The position numbers were made by a program, and so were the translations under genes. Shown here piece by piece: positions 35,601-49,700 of a stretch of 64,000 bases of DNA; position 1 is the first letter of the stretch, and each line of letters begins with the position of its first letter. This stretch comes from Galeruca laticollis (lineage: Eukaryota > Arthropoda > Insecta > Coleoptera > Chrysomelidae). Under the pieces are notes generated by a model that was not told the DNA's origin, did no database searches, and saw nothing but the letters and a program-made list of their open reading frames with translations. The DNA lies in NCBI GenBank assembly GCA_963921935.1, contig OY998185.1, positions 60,651,717-60,715,716 of the forward strand, given 5' to 3'.

Positions 35601-38600
35601 AGAAGTATACAGTTAAAACTTGATGTAACTAAATAATATGAAATTATAAATGCATTTCTAAGTACCTAATAATTTTTCATGTTTTTTAATAAATCAAAAT
35701 ATTGACATATACCTAATATCTACTATTTCTGTGAAAATTTCTTTGTTAAACACCTATATATTAATAAATCAATTAATTATTCACTCACTTCTTTTTGGAG
35801 TAACTGTGGCATTCAAGTCTGCTGGTGTGACAGAAGTAGAATCTTGAACAGCATGTGTTGATAATTTCAGCTCGGGTTCAACTGAATAGCTACAACTAGC
35901 CTCATTAATAGCACAGGATTCTTGTGCTTTTTTAGCTCTCAGTTTTCCAAACTGAGCATTTAAAGCTTCCTGTAACTTTAAAGTCCTAGGACTCTCAGTT
36001 ACAGATACAGTGCCATTTTGTGGTACAGCTAAAGAGGTTGATGGTTCAGCTTCAATTATTGAGGAAGGAACATCATCAGTTACTGTTTCTAAAGACTCTA
36101 GAAAATATGTATGTATGTTTCCTAGTTTGTTGTTGGTTTTTTTTCTTTAATTATTATAGATTTACCTGGTAAATTGACTGATGGGAAAACTCCTCTTTTC
36201 AGAACTTTATTTGGACCAAAATCTTTAGGTAAAAAGTGTAAGGCACACACTCTACAATTGTTGTAAATATTCTCAAATGTCATTTTCTCCTCCAACCTTC
36301 TGTTTCCACATAAATTTATCCATTTGTCAAAAATTACTTTCTTCTTCTTCTTTTGTTTCAAGGCCTCAGCTGCCAGGGCTATTCGGCCTGTTTTTTTCCG
36401 TCCGGGATGATTTATGATTGTCTATAATATAGTTTATACGAAAGTAAATACGAACAGAGTGATACCGCACTTATTGTTCAAAATTTTATCTGTAAACTGT
36501 TCGGTTTTTGAGGTTATATTTTGATGTTTGAAGCACTTAAAAATTTGGAGATGAGTTTAATGTTTTCACTGATTGGGAATTTCAGCACTATGTCTTGCAG
36601 TGTGTAGGGGCCATAAACATTATTAGGAACCTTAAAAGATTTATGAAGAAAATCTGTATTAACACTATTTAAGGAACAGTTGAAAAATATGTGTGAGAGA
36701 TCTTGTTTTTCACCACATGGGCATGAATCCGAAGGTACTAAGTTGAATTTGTGTAGATATGACAAAGTGGCACAATGGTTGGATCGAATTCTTGAAGAAA
36801 TGCAGATATCTCTTCTGGGCAAATTAGAAAGTGAAGAAAACCATGGATTTTTTCTTGGATATTTTATGAATTGAGGGTATAGATTTCCTTTTGTTAAGCT
36901 GAGTGTAGAGAAAGTAGAATTCCACTTATCTAAAATTGATTTCTTAATAGAATGCACCACATCCGAATGGGGACCAGTTGGGAGGGTGGCACGATTGATA
37001 GTTCTCCCAAGATTTGCAAGATCATCATTTCCTTGTATAAGACTGTGTCCGGGAATCCAGCCAATTCGTATGTCTTTCCCTTGCTGATTCAACTTGTGTA
37101 GTAGCTCCTTTATTTTTAGGACAAATGGATTAGAAGATGAGGAGAAGGATTTTTTAGAAATGCATTTTATGGCACTTCGGGAGTCAGGAAAAATTATAGC
37201 TTTGGAAAGGTCAAGTTTTGAAATTTTTTGGATCGCAATTAGTATAGCGTAACATTCTGCTGAAAAGATGGAGAAATGAGAGGGGAGTTTGTCACATAAT
37301 GATAAGAGGTTAGGAGAATAAATTTCGTATCCTACATTACTGTCAGTCTTAGAGGCATCAGTGAAGAAAATGGGGCCAGAAAAGTTGATAGAATTCAGTT
37401 TGGCCAGAAAGACTTGATTACAGTCCGAATCTTTTTTAATTTCCAGATCTATCGTGTTAGTTTGACTAATTTGAGATTCGAGAGAGAAGTGATGACGAGG
37501 GAATTTGTTGAACGATTAAATGAAGGGAAGGAATTTAGATACTGATTGAAAAGCAAATATAATAGGAGGAGTATTTCTCAGTCTCCAGTATATGGGATCG
37601 GCAGCCCATTCTGTGAATAATTCTATAAGTGAGGTTTTTATTAGGTCTTTGTATGCAACTGCTTTAGATACATATTTAACTGACAAGATTTCTCTACGCA
37701 CCTCCAGGGGGGTCTGCCCACATTCAGATAACATGATGTTGATAGGAGTAGATTTTAGATAGCCTACTATAACCCTTAGGGCTTGATATTGTAAACGATC
37801 TAATTTTTTAAGTAGGTATTTAGAACAGTCACCATATAGCATGCACGCATTATCAAATAATGGAAGTATGGTCGCTTTGTATATGTTTAAAAGAGAGATT
37901 TGATGGCTACCCCACCATTTACCACATAGAGACCTAATTAAATTAATAGCTTTTGATACTTTGCAGGAAATAAATTCAATATGTGGTTTCCAGTTAAGTT
38001 GGTCGTCAAATATAGCTCCTAAGTACTTGACTTGAGATTTCCAAGGGATAGGTTGACCATTAATGACTATGGAATGGACTGGACTAAGCTTATGGTTTTT
38101 CTGAAAAATCATGGCGGCACATTTTTGAGGGGCCAGTGTCAAACCCATAGACAATAAATGAAGATTGAGATTAGAAAGGAAGGTGTTGAGGGATGTTATA
38201 GACTCCTGGATGGTGTTTTCGGCACATATCACAGCAAGATCATCTGCATAACCACTAATTTTTATGGAGGGTGGAAGTATGTTCTGAAGATAGTTGCACG
38301 ATATATTGAATAACAGTGGACAAAGTGGAGAACCTTGGGGGACACCTTTACAAGAAACACCAGGGCCTATAAGTTCATTGTTGAGGGTGGATTTAATGAA
38401 TAGATTTCGATCTGAAAGAAAGGATAAAATGAGGTCACAAATGTCATGAGGTAAATTAAGGGAATTTAGAGATGAATAAATAGAGGATAAAAGAAGATTA
38501 TCATATGCACCTTTAATGTCGAGAAAAACAACAATTGGGTTTTTATTGGCAGACAATGCACATGATATTTCGGAATAGATGAAAATGTGGTTATCAGATA

Positions 38601-41600
38601 TACTTCTGCTTTTCCTGGAACCTTGTTGTGAGGGGTGAATTTTTAGGGGGTTTTCAAGAGACCAGTCAAGGCGATTTTTGATCATGCTTTCGAAAACTTT
38701 TCCTATGGTGCTGGATAAGGCTATGGGTCTCCAGCTGGAGGCATCGTTAGGATCCTGTTTTTTTTTAAGAGTAGGAATTATTAGATGCATTTTCCACTCT
38801 AAAGGGATAGAATGAGATTTATTGAGGATTTTATTGAAAATAGAGAGAAGAGTTTCTAGGGCTATTTTGGGAAGATGATTGATCATTGAATATGTGTTGG
38901 AATCCAATCCAGGACTTGAATCAATTTTGTTTAGTAAGCTGAAATTCAATTTTTCTATTGTAAAAGGGTGAGTAAAGGAGTCGTTAATGGCTTGGGGAAT
39001 AGTGTTGAGGTCTTGAAAAGGGATTTGAGCTAACTTGTTTGAGAGACTTTGGAATATGGAACTGTCTAGAGGAAATTTTTTATTGATTGCCAAATCTTCT
39101 TAACAGGTTCCGGGGTTCAGTTCTTCCGTGAATTTACGAAAGCCTTCCCTGATCCTTTTGTTTTCAGAAAAAGTCGGGTTTTAAGTTTTATTTTCTTGAA
39201 ATTAATGAAATTTTCCATGGAGAGAGTTCTTAGATATAGTTTAAAAGCCTCTTTTTTCTTTTGTACCATCTGGGAGCACTCTTTGTCCCACCAGGTAAGA
39301 TAAGGTTTAGAAGGAGTGAAAGATTTCTTAAGTGGGATAAATAAAGAGACCTCCATGGACAAGGGATATTCCATATCATTATGATATATATTATTTTCAA
39401 TATATGCTTGAAATGCATCCCAGTTGGCTTTATTTGTGTTATATTTGACGTGAGTGGAATTCATATGGATGGGCACAATATTTTGTTTTTTGTAGGAACA
39501 AAGGGTAGTAAAATGATCGCTGAAGCCTGATTCTTGGATCGTTTTCCAGGAGCAATCTAGAGCTATGGCTGAGGAAGTAATTGTAATATCCGGGCAGCTT
39601 TTATTGACATTGGGGTTGGGAATACGGGCTGGAGATCCGTCATTAAGGATGGTGAGATCATTATGCGAGATGAAGTCCCAGATTGCAGTTTCTTTAGGGT
39701 TATTGATGGCAGAGCCCCAAATTTGATTTTGGCCATTTAAATCAGCCATTAAGATAAAATTCTTATGTTTTATTTGTTGTAGGAGTTGATTAAACATTCT
39801 GTAATGTTGACATCAAAATAGTCAGTCTCTCCCCTTTTAGTTACAACATATTTTATTATTCAAAATTAGTTGTGACAATAAAAATGCATCTGATATCTAC
39901 AAAGCTTGACATAAAAGTGAAAAATTCAGAGATTAAAATGAAAAATTATACGATTAGCAAATCCTTGGAAATGAGGTTGCTGAATCTGCGATTTCCATAA
40001 GAAGTGGTGAGATAATTTGCGTCTCGTGTGATATGTCCCCGGTTCTTTTTCGGTTTATTTCCATCGAAAGTAACACAAAGAACAGATGAAGTCACCGACA
40101 AAAGGGACATATTGTAATTTCATATTTACAATAGTTAAAAAAATTCTGGTGTAACAGTATACTAAGTGTATTTAAAACAAATAAATAATTTAATCGCAAC
40201 ATCAAATTGCACTTTGAATGCATTCAAAACAACTAACAATCTATCGGAATACGAAAACGTCCTATCGAAGACCTCATAGAATCACGGGAAATAAAAAATA
40301 GCAACCCAATTCTACATGTCATTTAATGGTTAATGGGTTATTTAGTCAATCAAAACCGGAGCTCCGAATTTTCTAATCAAGATGGGGAAGTGTGATGTTC
40401 TTGATGTTCCATCGCTTTCGTTGGCATCTCTGCAGGTTTCATGTTCGGTGGCCTCGACAACGGATTGTCAACGTCAGGGATGACAGAACGGCAGATAGCG
40501 CGGAGTTTCGGGCATGTCGGGTTATGTTAGTAGATTTTACAATTTTAAGGAAATACATAATTCAAAGTAACCGGAATTGTTTCATTCGACAACCAAATAC
40601 ACAACAGAAGGAGAAATATCTTTTTTAATAGATAATTTTACCATTCTCATCATTAGGAAATATAACATATCGCTCAAACGCTCTTTTAAACCGGAGCCAC
40701 TCAATTAATTCTAATAACAATAATTATTATAATACTGTATTTATGCTATTAATCTTTTAGAAACTACAAGATATAAGAATTTTTTACGTAAGCGGAGCGC
40801 AATTGGCAGTAGACACATTTTTTTATATGAGTGGATTTTTATTAGCTTTTATTTACATGAAACAGAAATCGAAACCGTTGTTTTTGCAAATAAAATATTT
40901 CCCGTCACTGATTATCTATAGATATTTAAGGTAAGTCATATATTACTCCAACAGAATATAAATATACCTCATACTGATAAGGTACAATGACATCGGAACC
41001 GCTTTACAAGTTACTTATACTGATTGCGTGCCGAAAACGTGGTGTGAACCCACCTTAAGGTCGGTCGCTGTCACATATTTTGAGGAAAATTTAATTCAAT
41101 ACTCTTGAGGGTACATAGCCGGGGAGGATATTTATTTCGTATCTACAGTGTTATTGAAGAAAAAAAACTAATTGTTTTTTGTTTTTAGGTTAACCCCAGC
41201 TGTTGCCGTATTATTTTTCTTTTTCTTAACAATTTTTAAATTTATGGGCGACGGTCCTATTTGGCTTGAAGGCACGAAGATTGTCACTGATCCTTGCCAC
41301 AAACATTATTTATCATTTTTCACTTACACTCAAAATTACGTAAATCATGATGATATTGTAAGTAAAAGCCCGCCATTTCCCTGCGTACTCTCACCTGTCC
41401 TTATTTGAATGACGTCAACTTCCTTTCTAGCATCCTTTTCTCCCTATCATCTTTACTGTACCTTGATAAGATTCTAAAGGTTATAGTACAAAATGTACTT
41501 ATCTTATTAATTTAATTTTTTTATTGATTTTATTCTTTTCAGTGTCTAGTTCACACTTGGTACTTATCTGTTGATATGCAGCTGTTTGTTTTTGGCACGA

Positions 41601-43736
41601 TATTTCTGATATTTTTATCGGTGATATTAGCAAAGGATGCAAAAAATTTTAATATGGTTATGATGATTTGCTTGCTGACGAATATATTTTTTATTTTCTT
41701 ACCTTTGGTAACGAAACTGACATGGAAAAATTATGAAAAGTAAGACATTATTATTACTATTGAACAAACAAGTAGTATATAAGTCACTAGATTCCACTTT
41801 TCCCGATTTTCCCTACATCTAGGGAAAAATGATACCCAAAAAGCACTGTTTAAATATAGAAAATTGACATGGCATTACCACATTTCCCTAGATTTTCAAC
41901 AGTCGATCGAAGTCATCAGAACACGGGATAGGGAATCCCCCTTATTCCCTTCCCTGATACCACCACCCCGATTCGTTAATTATACAGGATATAGTCGTAA
42001 TGTAGATCTTACCAAAAAGGCATTAGCATATATCCTATCTAATTAGAATTCTTCTGAAATTAATTGTTGCATTCTCTTCTAATTCCTTTATTTTTATATT
42101 TAAGTACAATTAATGATTTTTTCCAGTCTTCTAGTAATTCTTCTTCTTTCCATATTCTAATATAAATATTGGGAAACATAATTTTTTTTCAATTTCTAAT
42201 AATCCAGTGGCGCGATACCAGGCGCAATCTTTTAAATATTTACTTTTTATTGCAATGACTGCATGTACTTAATTAATTAACCAAACTTCGAACTATTTAA
42301 TTTAATTGCTTAACTATGGATTATAATAAATGTTTGAATTATTTGAAAAATATCTACCACAAATTTGTCATTTATAAAAATTTACAAAAAAGTATCGCTT
42401 ACATCTAATTTACTGTATAAGGGACTCCATTTTTTGTCCAATTGAATAGATTAAAAATAATAATTTTTATTTTTAGCCTCTACGACACGCATTCCAGAGC
42501 CATTGACTATACAGTGGGGATAATGATGGGAATTTTTTTGAGAGAAACAAAGGATAAACCTTTTCTTTTAAACAAATTTTCAAAAATCGAGGTATTTCAA
42601 TATAAATATATATATATACAAAACAATACCATAAATTTTCTGGACATGACACTTATTAAGACTGGAGATAATAAAATTACAACAAAACATTTTTTTAAAG
42701 AAACATCATCCGGTCGCTACTTGAATTACCACTCCCACCATCCTAATTCCCAAAAAAACAGCGTAATCATAGGATTAGTAGATAGAGCAATCACACTTAC
42801 ATCACCTGAATATCGTCCAGAGATTCTATATCAAACCAAAACTATATTACAAAACAATCACTATCCATCCAAACATATTGACAGAATTATTAAGCAACGT
42901 ACACATAAATATTACAATAATCAATCCCATTCAACACAAACCAATACACTACCCCCTCATACATACATCGCAATGCCATATACAAATCAACTATCGGAAA
43001 AACTAAATTATATATTATCTAAACACAACATAAAAGTTTGTCATAGGGCACAAAACAATCTATCACCATTGTTCTCAAAATTAAAAAGTCAAATAAATAC
43101 GTCAAAAAAATCTAACGTCATATACTCAATACCATGTTTAGACTGTCCTAAAAAATATATAGGTATGACAACCCAACACCTTGAAAATAGACTCAATGGC
43201 CATAAATATACAAAAAACGCCTCCACTGCACTTCATAAACATGAGAAAAATGAAAAACATAAATTCGACTTTAATAATACTAAAATAATAAACCAAGACT
43301 CTAATTACAAAAAACTAACAATAAAAGAGATGATACATATAAAAAAAGAGAACAATGTAGTAAACGATAAACAAGATATCAAAAATCTAAGCCAGATATA
43401 TTATAATTTATTATAATAATAACATCAACTATTTAACTGTCCCTTGTATACTGTAAATGAATTGTTTCTGAAGCATGTACTTTCGATTTTATTTGTTTAT
43501 GAAATTATTTTATTGACTACCAGTTTTTATCACCTGTATGTCTACATTCAATTTTAATCGTTTAAACTTGTTCATTTTATTGTAAAACATCGATATGTGA
43601 AGTTTTTGAAAATGCTCCAAATTGAGGGAGCGAAACGTCAAATTAAAACATAAACTGATACTGTGTTTACTATTAACCTGATGCCCACGAAAAATGGAAA
43701 AAAAATTTATATATAAAGGTTAAAGAAAATCAAATA

Positions 43737-43778
<42 letters not shown>

Positions 43779-43804
43779 AACAACGAATAGATTAGTGGGT
43801 ATTG

Positions 43805-43862
<58 letters not shown>

Positions 43863-46694
43863 TGTCCACGTAACTTGGCGGCATATGGGAAACTTTTTTA
43901 TTATTATTATTCTCTATAAAAAGTTCTGCATGATCCAAAACCTACAATTCAATCATCAGATGTTAAATTTTTTCAGTCGTATACGAGGTTTATCAAAAAA
44001 TGTGATTTTTGCTCTAGACCATTGGTTCCCAACGGGGGCGATACCGCCCTCCTGTGGGCGCTGCAGCCTTTTAGGGGGGCGGTAGCGGAATCAGAAGCAA
44101 ATAATAAGCAGTCAAGAGGAATGGTGAAATAAAAATGATTTAATAAGAGTTAATAAGCAGTTTTAAATTAGCATTAATAATAATACTAATAATTATAATA
44201 ATTTCTTTTAGTTCAGAATAGAAGTATATGACTTGTCCTCGCACGTTGATAAGCGAACGCGCGATGTTCATACAAAATAACATGTTTCGACATGTTCGCA
44301 CACAGACAAGTTGAATCATGCACGGAATGAAACGTATAAAAGCAACAGCTCTACGAATTTTTTGTTAGTTAGTTGCTTGGCCGCGATATATAGTCGTGAA
44401 TCATAAGCTCTGCCGTAGTAAATAATCGTGAGTGGTGTGTCATTTTATAAACATTACTATCTATAAATCTATTGAGAATTTAATTTTTGTATGCAAATGG
44501 CTGAATCTACTTCTAAATTAAAAAAGAAATGCCGGCAATACAGTATTGAATATTTAAAATATGGATTTGCGGAATCTTCTACAAACAAATCATTACCTAT
44601 GTGTTTAATTTGCCGAAAAGTTTTTTCAAATGAAGCTATGAAACCTTCTAGGCTACAAGAGCATTTACATAAAATGCATCCTGATGAGAAGAACAAAGAT
44701 ATATTCTATTTTCAAGAACTCGAAAAACAATATTTAAAACAGCCAACTATATCAAACCTTTTTGTATCGTCTTCTAAACGAGACGATGATGGGCTACGAG
44801 CTTCATATAACGTTTCATTGTTAATCGCAAAGTCAGGAAAACCACACACCATTGGCGAGGAATTAATTTTGCCGGCAGTCGAAGAGATATTAAAAACAGT
44901 TCTCCATCATAAGACACCATATGATATCATTAAAAAAATTCCTCTCAGTAATAATTCATTGAATGACCGTTTGTTTCATAAGCTTTGCAATGAAAATGAT
45001 GAAGACTACAATCGCTTGCTGCTGCACACAGAAGTACGTTGGCTCTCTAAAGGTGTTTGTCTGAATCGTTTTTTCAATCTATTTGACTCAGTGTTGGAAT
45101 TTCTTGAAGAAAACGAACAATTGCGCGAAAACCTGACTACGTCAAAAAATGACATCGGTTATTTGACGGACCTGTTTAAAGTATTTAATCAAGTTAATCT
45201 ACAATTGCAAGGTGATGATTTAAATTTAATTAAAACTAAAAACGTCATAGCTGCTTTTGCAGGGAAACTTCTGATATTCAAAAGAAATCTTGGTAGAGGT
45301 GAGTACAACCATTTTCTTTACTGCCACCACTTGAAAGTTCTTCATATTGATTTTACGGAGCGGTTCCAAGATATTTTAAACATGGAAATACCAAGTTGGG
45401 TTATAGATCCTTTCGCAAACACAGATACTGAAGGCTCATCAAATTTGGAAAAGGAGCTATTAGAACTCACAACTAACGAAGAACTGAAAGTAAAATTCAA
45501 ACGTGGATATCAAGAGTTCTGGCTTCAAAAACCAATACCAGTTCTCTATCCTGGATTGTGGACAATAGTACAGAAGTTGTTAATTGCATTTCCTTTGTCC
45601 TATATGGCTGAGCGTGCATTCAGTGCAGTAACTGATTTGCTGTCAAAGAAGAGGAACATACTACACATCACTGAACGTGGCGATCTGCGATTGATGTTAA
45701 CGAAATTAGAACCCGATATTAACAAACTGGTAACACTCCACCAGCCTCAACCGTCCCAATTGATTTTTTCTCTATTATTAATTTTGTATTTCTTATTATC
45801 TTGCATTTCTTATTTCTATTGTGATTGTATTTCTTATTGATTCTGTGTTTATATTTAAAAGTTTAATAAACAATTTTATTGTACATTTGGTAGTCGTTTA
45901 ATAAATTTCTACTTCATCATTCCTCTAAAATAAAATTTAGGTATTAACTGAAATTAAAGCTAAATACAGATCAATTGGGACGGTACAGATGATATTCAAA
46001 TAAAATTAACTACTTTGGACTAACCAGTGACTGGGGGGGGGAGGCGGTGAAATTTTTGTTCTCTTCTATAGGGGGCGGTGGTCCAGAAAAGGTTGGGAAC
46101 CACTGCTCTAGACTAAGGTACCTTTCTTTTTGTCAATAATATCGAAAATTGTTACAAAGAAAAGACGTTTAGAATTAAAAATAGCTTTCAAATATTCAAC
46201 ATTGTTTATTTACGTTAAAAAAATATTTTTTCTACATTTTCTCTGCGATTAAGCAACAAACAACAAGTTTATCAGTGTTCGATGAAAATTAAGAGATAAT
46301 TGTTTTTAAAGTTTATTTAGAATTGTTTGATCAAATTTATAATTAATAAATGCAATGCATTAATGTGCAAACTTCAATTTCCAACGTAATCGCAGAGAAA
46401 ATGTAGAAAAAATATGTTTTTAACATAAATAAACAATGTTGAATATTTGAAAGCTATTTTCAATTCTAAACATCTTTTCTTTGTAACAATTTTCGATATT
46501 GTCAAAAAGGAAGGTACTTTACTTTACAGCAAAAATCACATTTTTTGACAAACCTCGTATACGACTGAAAAAAGTCAACATCTGATGATTGAATTTTAGG
46601 TTTTGGACCATGCAGAACTTTTTATAAAGAATAACTTTTTTTCGTAAAATTACTAATAAAAAAGTTTCCCATATGCCGCCAACTTACGTGGACA

Positions 46695-46739
<45 letters not shown>

Positions 46740-49700
46740 TTTTCTACCTATATATAATTTGTTAGGACATTTTACCTCTAGACCTTGTCTTATTTTCCTA
46801 TTTCATTACTAAACAAGAATTTGTTTTTTGGTCCCTTTTGGACGTTGAGACGATATCGGGATAAATTCTGCTGGTTTTAAAGTTGCAAAGAAGATATTGT
46901 ATGAAATGAGATTGATTTTCTTACTCTAAACGAGAATTACGGGTTTTAATTTTGCTTAAAAGCTTACTGGAAAAACATTGGAAAGGATAAAGGCACAAGA
47001 ATAACTTAATTTTTTATTAATTTGGGATGTTGACGCAATATCAAGAGGAATTTTGCAGGTTGAAAGGTTACAAAGTGGTATGGGAGTATATTGGGATATA
47101 ACAAGAGCTTTCCACTGAACAATAATTTGATTTTTGATTACTTTTGGACGTAGGGAGGATCTCGGGATAACTTCCGCTAGCTTTAAAGTTGCAACGAAGA
47201 CATTGAACAAGTGAGGTTGCAACTAGTTTCTTACTCTAAACAAGAATTTGATTTTGGAAGGGATAAAGATACAGCTAGAATCTGACCCTGAACAAGTATT
47301 TCATATTTGATGGCTTTGGAAAGCTAGAGCAATTCCCGGGGAAATTTTAAAGGTTGAAAGGTTACAAAGAAGGTCTTGGTGGAAATATGGATACAATACG
47401 AACTTTAATCCGAACAATAATTTAATTTTTGATTGCTTTTAGACGTTGGGAAAATATCGGGATGAATTTAGGTGGTTAGAAAGTTGCAAAGAAGACACTG
47501 GATGAGATGATGTTACAGCTAGAATCTTACTCTAAACAAGAATTTCATTTTTAATCACTGTTGTACATTGGGATGAATTTTGATGGATAAAAGGTTGCTA
47601 GAAATACATTGGAAGGGATAAAGATACAACGAAAGTTTAATTTTTGATTGCTTTGGGATGTTGAAGCAATGTCAGCAGGAATTTTGCAGGTTCAAATGAT
47701 CCAACGAAGGTGTTTGAGAAAATTGGGATATAACAAGAGCCTTACTCTGAATAATAATTTGATTTCTGATTACACTGAGACGATGTCGGGATACATTCTG
47801 CTGTTTTTAAAGTTGCAAAGAAGACATTGGATGAGGTGAAGATGCAGATAGATTCTTACTCTAAGCAAGAATTTGATTTTTGAATACTTTTGGACATTGG
47901 GATAATGTCGGAATAAATTTTGATCGTTAAAATTTTGCCAGAAAGACAGTGAAAGGGATAAAGACACAACAAGAATTTAATTTTTGATTGCTTTGGGATG
48001 CTGCAGTAGTCAGGAGGATTTTTGCAGGTTGAAAGAATACAACTAAGATATTGAAGGAAATTGGGATACAACAAGACCTTTACTCCGAACAACGATATTG
48101 GGGCGAATTCTGCTGGTTGTAAAGCTGCAACGAAGCCATTGTACGAGGTGAGGTTGCATCTAGAATCTTACTCTAAACAAGAATATTATTTTTGATCACT
48201 TTTGGACTTTGGAATAATGTCGATATCGATTTTGCTGGTTAAAATGTTACCACAAAGGTAATGGAAGGGATTAAGATACAACAAGAACTGCGTTTTTGAT
48301 TGCTTTGGTATGTTGAAGCAATATCAGGAGAAATTTTGCAGGTTAAAAGGATACAGAGAAGGGTTTGGAGGAAATATGGACACAATAAGACCTTTAAGAT
48401 GAACAATATTTTAATTTTTGATTGCTGTTAGACGTTAGGACAATATCGGGATGAATTTAGGTGGTTGGAAAGTTGCAAAGAAGACATTGGATCAGATGAT
48501 GTTACAGCTAGAATTTTACTAACAAGAATTTCATTTTTAATCACTGTTGTACATTGTGATAATATCGGGATGAATTTTGATGGATAAAATATTGCTAGAA
48601 ATACATTGGAAGGGATAAAGATACAACGAAAGTTTAATTTTTGATTGCTTTGGGATGTTGAAGCAATGCCAGCAGGAATTTTGCAGGTTGACATGATCCA
48701 ACGAAGGTGTTTGAGGAAATTGGGATACAACAAGAGCCTTACTCTGAATAATAATTTGATTTCTGATTACATTGAGACGATGTCGGGATACATTCTGCTG
48801 GTTTTAAAGTTGCAAAGAAGACATTGGATGAGGTTAAGCTGCAGATAGATTCTTACTCTAAGCAAAAATTTGATTTTTGATTACTTTTGGACATTGGACT
48901 AAATTTTGATGGTTAAAAGGTAGCCAACAAAACATTGGATGGGATAAAGACACAGCAAGAATTTAATTTTTGATTGCTTTGGGATGTTAGGAGGAATTTT
49001 GCAGGTTAAAAGGTTACAAAGAACGTATTGGAGGAAATTGCTTACTCTCACGCTGAACAATTATTTATGTATGCTTTCTTGTTTTGGTTGTTGAGAGGTT
49101 GAATATTGTTGACTGAATGAGTGCGACAAGGCCATTAAACCAACAGTTAATTGTTTAATTACGTATTTTGCATAACATACATAAAAAATATGTCTTAATT
49201 TTAATCTTAATGTTGCAGATGGTTAATATAATAGTATGGCTGCTCGTATTGCCCATAATGGGGTGCTGCGTTGTTCTATATCAAGAATTTATTTACACCG
49301 AAAAATATTCTCATGATATACAATCCATATTCTATAGCTTTTACAGGCCGATTTGGTGTGTGGGATTGAGTTGGATCGTTTATGCTTCATATTACGAATA
49401 TGGGGGTAAGAATTTTTTTTTAACGGATTAATACATATTTTTGATAAAATTGACAATACCAAACTTGTACTTCATCTTTTTTAGTTTGATAATTAAATTT
49501 GTGGGGCAAATTTATTGAGCGTATCTCGTATTTGCTCATTCCTATTGTTCGTAACAAGCGATACGCCACCACATAACGTTAAGGTGAACTTCTCTAGATG
49601 TGTGATTAGATTGGATTTATAAAGAATCGGCCCCACCTGCGATATATCGCAAAATTTAAATCACTCACTTGCTTATAGAACAATTTGTAACAACATGAAA

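Larger units (their letters stand above)
36480..39810 (-). mobile_element. I-type LINE with RNase H, 5'-truncated
   Basis: The minus strand encodes an APE endonuclease end (39797-39117), RT (39093-37519) and RNase H (to 36514). The RNase H after the RT places it with I/R1/LOA-type LINEs, and the RT wording fits the I group best. The 5' end stops inside the endonuclease. The RT-RNase H frame is broken only by a single TAA at 37516-37518, so this copy is fairly young. It lies inside the P-like element in the same orientation. Confidence 0.85.
34510..40700 (-). mobile_element. P-like (THAP-domain) DNA transposon, ~6.2 kb, in intron 5
   Basis: GTGGCTCCGGTTTGAAAGAG at 34510 is inverted at the right end (40679-40700), 21 of 22 bp. 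Flanks read ACTCAGTG and ACTCAATT, possibly a decayed 8-bp duplication. The left subterminal zone has about ten GCGAYAT motifs. On the minus strand there are three exons of a THAP protein (36440-35393). An I-type LINE is nested at 36480-39810. Assignment to the P superfamily rests on the THAP domain and the 8-bp flank. Confidence 0.65.
43859..46697. mobile_element. ~745-bp mariner-like MITE with ~300-bp inverted arms, split by hAT
   Basis: Ends read GTGTCCACGTAACTTGGCGG (left) and the inverse of GTGTCCACGTAAGTTGGCGG (right), both set in (TA)n. Arms run 43859-44011 plus 46114-46252 on the left and 46383-46697 on the right, inverted and nearly identical. A hAT element (44020-46105) splits the left arm. 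TA flanks suggest a Tc1/mariner-type target; there is no transposase of its own. Confidence 0.85.

Noticed and set aside
40392..40628. Arg-rich ORF of 78 codons
   Set aside because: No motif, no splice partner, and it lies in the noncoding side of the P-like element.
47648..48848. Two similar ORFs (47648-47839 and 48645-48848) that could be a duplicated gene
   Set aside because: They lie inside satellite DNA and their similarity simply follows the ~1-kb higher-order period.
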